Assembly (NCBI GenBank): GCA_964651395.1
Contig: CAZYXZ010000068.1
Span: 1 to 18,514 of the forward strand
Reading direction: 5' to 3'
DNA: 18,514 bases
DNA from: CAZYXZ01 sp964651395
Lineage (GTDB): Bacteria; Actinomycetota; Actinomycetes; BP-191
Of the stretch, positions 13,402-18,514 are shown piece by piece. The notes beneath the pieces are model-generated. The model was not told where the DNA came from and made no database searches. It saw nothing but the letters and a program-made list of their open reading frames with translations. The translations under genes were made by a program, and so were the position numbers. Every line of letters begins with the position of its first letter. The stretch's first letter is position 1.

Positions 13402-14088
13402 TCAACCGTGGAGGATTCTGGCCGGCATACGGCCAGCAGCCTCCACTGTGGAGGAATTGGGCTGGTGGGCGAGGGCCGCGGTGAGGCCGAGGCCGATGTA
13501 GATCAGGCCGCTCGCGCGGTCGGTACGGCGGGCGAAGCGCGGGCTGCGCCGCAGCCGCTCACCGAGCGCACCGGCGGCCAGCGCGTAGCAGCCGTCGCTG
13601 ACGATGCCGAGCAGCACGAAGGTCAGCCCGAGGAGCACGGCCTGGCCGGCCACCGGGCCACGGTCGGGATCGACGAACTGCGGCAGGAAGGCGAGGAAGA
13701 ACAGCGCGGTCTTCGGGTTGAGCACGTTCACGACGATGCCCTGGACGTAGAGCCGCCGGTTGCTGGTCCTGGTCAGGGCCGGGGCGTCGGTGAGGTCGAG
13801 GGAACGGCGCGTGAGCCGGTGGACGCCGAGCCCGACCAGGTACGCCGCGCCCAGCAGCTTCACGACGGTGAACGCCGCGGACGACGCGACCAGCAGCGCG
13901 GAGACTCCCGCCGCCGCGAAGACGATGTGCACGAGCGTGCCGGTGTGCACGCCGAGCATCGAGGCGATTCCGGCCGAGCGGCCCTGAGCGATGCTCCGCG
14001 TCACGATGTAGAGCACGGACGGGCCGGGGATCACCAGCAGCAGCAGTGCGGCGAGCCCGAAGACGAGGAACGACGACGCGGTCGGCAT
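13402..14088 (-). CDS. LysE family amino-acid/metabolite exporter
   Basis: A 228-aa inner-membrane protein with about six hydrophobic helices. LVIPGPSVLYIVTRSIAQGR near residue 20 and VNVLNPKTALFFLAFLPQFV near 125 are the two conserved LysE/RhtB signatures. Such proteins export amino acids or homoserine-lactone-like metabolites using the proton gradient; the substrate cannot be told. ATG 14088 is the family start. The last 21 residues (from HQPNSST onward) extend past the usual family end and are encoded by the hairpin-forming DNA at 13408-13454. It lies 42 nt after the amidase stop, on the same strand. Confidence 0.93.
   Translation of the reverse strand: MPTASSFLVFGLAALLLLVIPGPSVLYIVTRSIAQGRSAGIASMLGVHTGTLVHIVFAAAGVSALLVASSAAFTVVKLLGAAYLVGLGVHRLTRRSLDLTDAPALTRTSNRRLYVQGIVVNVLNPKTALFFLAFLPQFVDPDRGPVAGQAVLLGLTFVLLGIVSDGCYALAAGALGERLRRSPRFARRTDRASGLIYIGLGLTAALAHQPNSSTVEAAGRMPARILHG
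13408..13454. repeat. Nested hairpin with a competing palindrome at the 3' end of the LysE gene
   Basis: GTGGAGG (13408-13414) pairs with CCTCCAC (13440-13446), and inside it CTGGCCG (13418-13424) pairs with CGGCCAG (13430-13436) around loop GCATA, with a 3-nt internal loop on each side. The same CCTCCAC also pairs with a second GTGGAGG at 13448-13454 around one base. Only one of the two structures can form at a time. CCAATT (13391-13396) and AATTGG (13455-13460) flank the whole. It may end LysE transcription before the tRNA promoter. Confidence 0.7.
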
Positions 14089-14130
14089 GCGTGCTACTTC
14101 AGCATGCGCCGCACACGGCCGCTACGGATT

Positions 14131-16344
14131 TCAGTCCGGCGTGAACCAGCCCATGACGTCCACGACCAGGTGGGTCGAACCGCCGGAGTTGTAGAAGGCC
14201 ACCTTGCCGTCGCCGGACAGCCGGACGACCACGAGGTTGGGCACGACGTCACCCGGCACGAAGTTGAGGTTGCTGGTCTCCGGCTTCGAGGCGTCCGGCG
14301 GGTACGCCGTGAGGTAGCCGGCCGCGGTCGGCAGCACCGCCGTCACGTTGAGTACGACGGCCGACGCGTCGAGCGGGATGCCAGGGGTCCCCGCCGGCTG
14401 GATCACGCGGAAGCCACCGGGACCGAGTGGCTTCGGCGTCCCGACCCGCGTGTCGAGCAGCCGGGCCGGGCCGACCGGCCGGTAGCGACCTCGGGCGACG
14501 GTCGACGGTCCGCCGTGCCAGCCGACGACGTCGACGGCGACGTGCGTGTAGCCGGCGGCGTTGTAGAGCCTGATGACGCCGTTGCCGCCGACCTTCACCA
14601 GGACCAGGTTCGGCTTCGTCCGCCGGGGCGCGAGGTTGAGGTTGCTCGTGTCGGGCACGCCCGCACCGTCGGGATAGACGGTCAGGTAGCTGGCCGCCGT
14701 CGGGCTGATCGCGGTGACGTTGACCAGCACCGCATCGACGCCGCTGGACGGGAGCCCACCCGCGCCGGTCACCGTCAGCGACCGGCTCTCCCCGGGAGTG
14801 ATGGCGCCGCCCGTGAGGCGCGAGTCGAGCAGGCGCGCCGGTACGACGGGCTGCAGCCGGCTGGCGGCAGGCGCCGACTCGTCGTCGTACCAGCCGACGA
14901 CGTCGGCGGCGACATGCGTGGCGCCGCCGGAGTTGTAGATGTTGACCAACCCGTTCTGCGGAACGGCGACCATGACGAGGTTCGGCACGGTCTGGCCGGC
15001 GACGAAGTTCACGTTGCTCGCCTCGGGCCGCGTGATGCCGTCGGGGTAGACGGTGAGGTAGCCCGCGGTCGTCGGGTCGATGGCGGTGACGTTGAGGACG
15101 ACCGCGCTCACGCCCTGCGACGGCACGCCACCCTGGCCGCGGACCTGCAGCGGCTGAGCCGAGCCGCCCACGACCGGACCGGCGAGCGGACCCTCCCGCG
15201 TGTCGAGGATGCGCTTGGGCGTCACCGCCTGGAGCCGGCCGGGCCCGACCAGGCGCTCCTGCACGGCGGTGCGGATCGCGGACAGCCCGGCGTAGAAGTC
15301 ACCGCCCGGGCAGGCGGTCGCCCCGACATCGCGGTGACCGACGATCGTGCCGAGGGTGACCTGGCTGCCGCTCTTGGTCCACGTCGCCGTGCCCGTCGGG
15401 TCGATGCCGTGCTTGCCGGCCTTCCACGCCAGCACGTCGACCAGGCTGTCCTTCATCACCTGCGGCGCGTCGCCGCTGCCGCCGCTGACGACCGGCTCGA
15501 AGTTGCCGATCAGCGAGACGCCGACGGAGCCGGTGTTGTTGTCGGCCGCGTGTGCGCCGACGACGCCCTTGCCGTTGCTGTTCTCGCCGTCGTGCAGCTC
15601 GCCCGGAAGGTACGCGCGGGCCCACCTGCCTTCGAAGACCCGGCCGTCCGCGCCGATCAGGAAGTTGTAGCCGATGTCCGACCAGCCCTGGCCGGTCGGC
15701 TGCGGCGCCGTGTGGTACGCGTACACGCCGCGGATGTACTCCTCGGTGGACTGCGTGCCGGTGGGTCCGCCGGCGGTGTGGTGGACGACCAGCTTGCTGA
15801 TGGTGCCGAAGCTCGGCGTACCGGTGCGCTTCGTCTCGTCGGCGCCCCACTCGGCACGCGTGCGGATCTCGGGCGCGTTGACGGCAGCGGCCGCGGAGCG
15901 CTGGCCTACCGGCTGACGCACGACGCGCGGCGCGTCGTCGGCGATCGCGACGACGACGACGTCCTCGAGCGGCCGGTCGGCGGTCAGCCGGACGGCACGC
16001 GCGTCACCGGCCGAGAGCAGCGCACCCCAGGTGCGGCCGTTGTCGGGGCCGACCTCGTCGTGCCGGACGCGCACCGGCGTGCCGTAGGCGAGCCCGTCGC
16101 CGGACATCGCGACGGTGACGACGGCCTCGTGTTGGCCGAGCCAGTGCACGGCGACGCTGTCCGCGGTGATCGGCAGCACGACGGTCGCGCTGTGGTCGAG
16201 CGTGGGCAGCCGGCGCTCGCGGACGACCGGCGGGAGCACGCGCACCTCGGCGTACGCCGGGGTCGGCACGACAAGCCCGAGGGCGACCAGCCCCAGCACG
16301 ACGAGGACGTCGGCCACGCGGCGCACGGCGGGTCGGGGAAGCAC
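14131..16344 (-). CDS. Secreted PGRP-type N-acetylmuramoyl-L-alanine amidase with three C-terminal repeats
   Basis: About 737 aa. The signal peptide is 1-31 (cleavage near TPAYA-E). Residues 35-150 are a beta-rich region without a known family. The amidase/PGRP domain is about 165-355: H188 in VVHHTAGG, Y in DIGYNFLIG, H337 in VGHRDVG and C345 in ATACPGG are the zinc and catalytic positions. It cuts the bond between MurNAc and the peptide stem. Three repeats follow at about 375-488, 500-612 and 625-737, each running from RILDTR or RLLDxR to NVTA, GYLTxYP, SNxN, PNLV and THVxxDVxGW; these are common in actinobacterial exported proteins and probably bind the cell surface. The GTG at 16344 is preferred (GAAAGG 5 nt upstream, clean signal peptide) over a farther in-frame ATG at 16626 that would overlap the divergent gene. 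Confidence 0.93.
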   Translation of the reverse strand: MLPRPAVRRVADVLVVLGLVALGLVVPTPAYAEVRVLPPVVRERRLPTLDHSATVVLPITADSVAVHWLGQHEAVVTVAMSGDGLAYGTPVRVRHDEVGPDNGRTWGALLSAGDARAVRLTADRPLEDVVVVAIADDAPRVVRQPVGQRSAAAAVNAPEIRTRAEWGADETKRTGTPSFGTISKLVVHHTAGGPTGTQSTEEYIRGVYAYHTAPQPTGQGWSDIGYNFLIGADGRVFEGRWARAYLPGELHDGENSNGKGVVGAHAADNNTGSVGVSLIGNFEPVVSGGSGDAPQVMKDSLVDVLAWKAGKHGIDPTGTATWTKSGSQVTLGTIVGHRDVGATACPGGDFYAGLSAIRTAVQERLVGPGRLQAVTPKRILDTREGPLAGPVVGGSAQPLQVRGQGGVPSQGVSAVVLNVTAIDPTTAGYLTVYPDGITRPEASNVNFVAGQTVPNLVMVAVPQNGLVNIYNSGGATHVAADVVGWYDDESAPAASRLQPVVPARLLDSRLTGGAITPGESRSLTVTGAGGLPSSGVDAVLVNVTAISPTAASYLTVYPDGAGVPDTSNLNLAPRRTKPNLVLVKVGGNGVIRLYNAAGYTHVAVDVVGWHGGPSTVARGRYRPVGPARLLDTRVGTPKPLGPGGFRVIQPAGTPGIPLDASAVVLNVTAVLPTAAGYLTAYPPDASKPETSNLNFVPGDVVPNLVVVRLSGDGKVAFYNSGGSTHLVVDVMGWFTPD

Positions 16345-16526
16345 GACAGCCTTTCGGGGCGACCCGGCCCGGCCGGGAGGGGGAAGTCCACCGATGGTCG
16401 CACACAGCCCGGCCGCCACCAGGTAAGGCCCGGGTGGCGGGACCGGGAGGAATGCGACACCGCAACGCGAAGACTCGCGTGGCCTGCTCGTCAGCGGCGT
16501 GCCGCCCGAGGACCGAGGGGACGCCC

Positions 16527-18514
16527 ATGTCCGTCCGACGCCTGCCGCTTCTCGCTGCCGCCGGGGTGCTGGGCGCGGCCCTGGTCCCGGCGCTGGGCGC
16601 CCCCGCGACGAAGCCCGGTCCCGCACCGGCGCCGCTGACCATCGAGGTGCTCTCCAACCGCGCCGACCTGATCTCCGGCGGGGACGTGCTGATCCGGGTC
16701 ACGCTGCCGCGCCTGGCCTCGGCGGCCGACCTGCGGCTCGACGTCGAGGGACGCGACGCGACGAAGCAGCTCGTGTCGCTCCCCGACGGCACCCTCGAGG
16801 GGCGCCTCACCGGCCTGCGCCTCGGCGACAACACGCTGACGGCCCGGCTGGCCGACGGCCGCGGCGCGCGCCTCGTCGTCCGCAACCACCCGATCGGCGG
16901 CCCGGTGTTCGCCGGCCCGCAGATCCAGCCCTGGACCTGCGACCCGGGCGGCACGGACACGCAGTGCAACCGCGCGCCGACGTACGAGTTCCAGTACATG
17001 TCGACCGACCCGACGCAGACCGGCTTCCAGCCCTACGACCCCGAGTCGCCGCCGAGCGACGTGGCCGAGACGACCACCGACCACGGCGTGACCGTGCCGT
17101 TCGTCATCCGTCTCGAGCGGGGCGTCATCGACCGCGACAACTACTCCATCGCGGTGCTCTACGACCCCGAGCAGCCGTGGGAGCCGTGGGCGCCGCAGCC
17201 GCAGTTCAACCACAAGCTGCTCATCACCCACGGTGCGAGCTGCGACACGGCGTACGAGATGGCCGGCGCGCCGAGCGTCACCGGCGACCAGGTGGCCGGC
17301 AACAGCCCGACCCTGGCGCTGGGGCGCGGCTTCGCGGTGATGTCGCACGCGCTCAACAACGCCGGGCACAACTGCAACATCGTGACCGAGGCCGAGGCCA
17401 TGGTCATGACGAAGGAACACCTCATCGAGACGTACGGCACGTTGCGCTACACGATCGGCACCGGCTGCTCGGGCGGGTCGCTCGCGCAGCAGCAGGTCGC
17501 CAACGCCTACCCCGGCTTCTACCAGGGCATCCTGCCGGCCTGCAGCTTCACCGACTCGTGGTCCTCCGGCATGCAGAAGGAGGACTACATCCTGCTGCGC
17601 CGGTACTTCGAGAACCCGACGCTGTGGGACCCGACGTCGCCGTGGACGCCGGCGCAGATGTCACTCATCTACGACCACCCGAACCCGACCAACCCGATCA
17701 CCTTCACCGAGGTGATCCCGCCCAACTCCGACCCGAGCCGCGACTGCCCCGGCGTCGCGCCCGAGGACGTCTACAGCGCGACGAACCCGAAGGGCGTCCG
17801 CTGCTCGCTGCACGACTACATGGTCAACGTGTTCGGCCGCCGGGCTCAGGACGGCTTCGCCGGCCGGCCGGCCGACAACGTCGGCATCCAGTACGGCCTC
17901 GACGCGCTCCTCGGCGGCCTGATCACCCCGGCTCAGTTCGTCGACGTCAACGCGAAGATCGGCTCGCACGACATCGACTACGAGCACCAGCTGATCCGCC
18001 GCGAGGCCGACCGTCCCGCGCTGCAGCGTGCGTTCCGCAGCGGTGCGGTGAACATCGCGACCCACCTGGACCAGGTCGCGATCATCGACCTGCGCGGCCC
18101 GGACCCGGGTGCCTTCCACGACGTCTACCGCACGTACGCGATGCGCGAGCGGCTGATTCGCGAGCACGGACACGCGAACAACCAGATCCTGTGGCGCGGC
18201 CAGATCCCGCTCTTCGGCGACACGACGTTCACCGAGGCCGGGCTGCTCGCGATGGACGAGTGGCTCGCGGCGATCGAGGCCGACACGCGGCCCATCCCGC
18301 TCGCCGACAAGGTGGTCGCCGACAAGCCCGAGTCGTTGACCGACCGCTGCACGAACGGGAGCGGCGTCGAGCTGCCGGCCGCGGTCTGCGACGCCACAGT
18401 GCAGAGCTACGGCGCTCCGCGGTTCCAGGCCGGCATGCCCTTGGCGGACGACACCATCAAGTGCCAGCTGCGCCCTCTCGACCGGGCCGAGTACCCCGCG
18501 CTGCTCAGCGACGC
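16527..18514 (+). CDS. DUF6351 family secreted alpha/beta hydrolase, 3' end beyond window
   Basis: The frame is open from ATG 16527 to the window edge: 662 codons, C-terminus missing. A signal peptide covers about 1-25 (SVRRLPLLAAAGVLGAALVP). Then a beta-rich domain with LTIEVLSNRADLISGGDVLI (about 37-110) precedes a hydrolase core. Ser 315 in GTGCSGGSLAQQQ is the probable nucleophile, in a G-x-S-x-G setting like that of tannase and feruloyl-esterase folds; KLLITHGASC is a typical strand before an oxyanion loop. DUF6351 is a large family of exported actinobacterial and proteobacterial proteins of unknown substrate. GAGGGG lies 6 nt before the start. It is divergent from the amidase gene, with 182 bp between them. 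Confidence 0.9.
   Translation, partial: MSVRRLPLLAAAGVLGAALVPALGAPATKPGPAPAPLTIEVLSNRADLISGGDVLIRVTLPRLASAADLRLDVEGRDATKQLVSLPDGTLEGRLTGLRLGDNTLTARLADGRGARLVVRNHPIGGPVFAGPQIQPWTCDPGGTDTQCNRAPTYEFQYMSTDPTQTGFQPYDPESPPSDVAETTTDHGVTVPFVIRLERGVIDRDNYSIAVLYDPEQPWEPWAPQPQFNHKLLITHGASCDTAYEMAGAPSVTGDQVAGNSPTLALGRGFAVMSHALNNAGHNCNIVTEAEAMVMTKEHLIETYGTLRYTIGTGCSGGSLAQQQVANAYPGFYQGILPACSFTDSWSSGMQKEDYILLRRYFENPTLWDPTSPWTPAQMSLIYDHPNPTNPITFTEVIPPNSDPSRDCPGVAPEDVYSATNPKGVRCSLHDYMVNVFGRRAQDGFAGRPADNVGIQYGLDALLGGLITPAQFVDVNAKIGSHDIDYEHQLIRREADRPALQRAFRSGAVNIATHLDQVAIIDLRGPDPGAFHDVYRTYAMRERLIREHGHANNQILWRGQIPLFGDTTFTEAGLLAMDEWLAAIEADTRPIPLADKVVADKPESLTDRCTNGSGVELPAAVCDATVQSYGAPRFQAGMPLADDTIKCQLRPLDRAEYPALLSD

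Noticed and set aside
16363..16377. A 15-bp palindrome (CCCGGCC-C-GGCCGGG) in the leader of the amidase gene.
   Set aside because: It is made only of G and C, and such palindromes arise often by chance in this base composition. No second supporting signal is present.
13357..16638. A very long plus-strand open frame opposite the LysE and amidase genes.
   Set aside because: It has the Arg/Asp/Val/Gly-rich look of an antisense shadow in high-G+C DNA, and the minus-strand genes have clear domains. The same holds for the long plus frames over 7181-9097 and 8988-12974.
1..18514. CRISPR arrays, insertion sequences or phage genes.
   Set aside because: No regularly spaced direct repeats, transposase or phage structural motifs were found on either strand.

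Overview
The window comes from a high-G+C Gram-positive bacterium, an actinobacterium. The signs are a G+C content of roughly 70% by eye, GTG starts, tightly overlapping genes, SigE-family ECF sigma factors, a DUF3089 hydrolase, a DUF6351 hydrolase, and a PGRP-type amidase with the three-copy C-terminal repeat common in actinobacterial exported proteins. The genus cannot be fixed from sequence reading alone. No phage, transposon, integrase or CRISPR signal is visible; this looks like chromosome with many exported proteins.

Region 1 (1-6564) is the most unusual part. Two ECF sigma genes diverge from a 124-bp spacer that carries a perfect 9-bp inverted repeat. Leftward: sigma-1, then a single-pass membrane protein (P1), then two transglutaminase-like genes (TG2, and TG1 which runs off the window). 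Rightward: sigma-2, then two more membrane proteins (P2, P3). P1, P2 and P3 are paralogs. Each has a short basic cytoplasmic tail, one membrane helix, a Pro/Ser/Thr-rich linker, and two tandem outer domains that look like duplicates of each other, each with a conserved Cys pair. They sit where an anti-sigma factor would be but lack the usual zinc-binding anti-sigma domain. Sigma-2 differs from sigma-1 at residues normally used for promoter contact.

Region 2 (6565-9152) holds mscL (mechanosensitive channel with a C-terminal zinc-ribbon motif), a convergent lipoprotein gene, a dienelactone-hydrolase-like gene followed by a terminator-like hairpin, and an SRPBCC-fold protein.

Region 3 (9153-13348, all leftward) is a run of exported proteins behind a tRNA-Lys(CTT): a 118-aa protein with three copies of an ASLLNL..GQPG repeat, a DUF3089 alpha/beta hydrolase, an 84-aa six-cysteine peptide, and a 693-aa secreted protein I do not recognise.

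Region 4 (13349-18514) has a LysE-family exporter whose 3' end forms a two-part hairpin, a large secreted N-acetylmuramoyl-L-alanine amidase, and, divergent from it, a DUF6351 secreted hydrolase that runs off the right edge.

The shared theme is the cell envelope: membrane-tension relief, peptidoglycan cleavage, exported hydrolases, and a duplicated sigma/membrane-protein pair that could sense an extracytoplasmic signal. A regulatory link between region 1 and the other regions is inference only.
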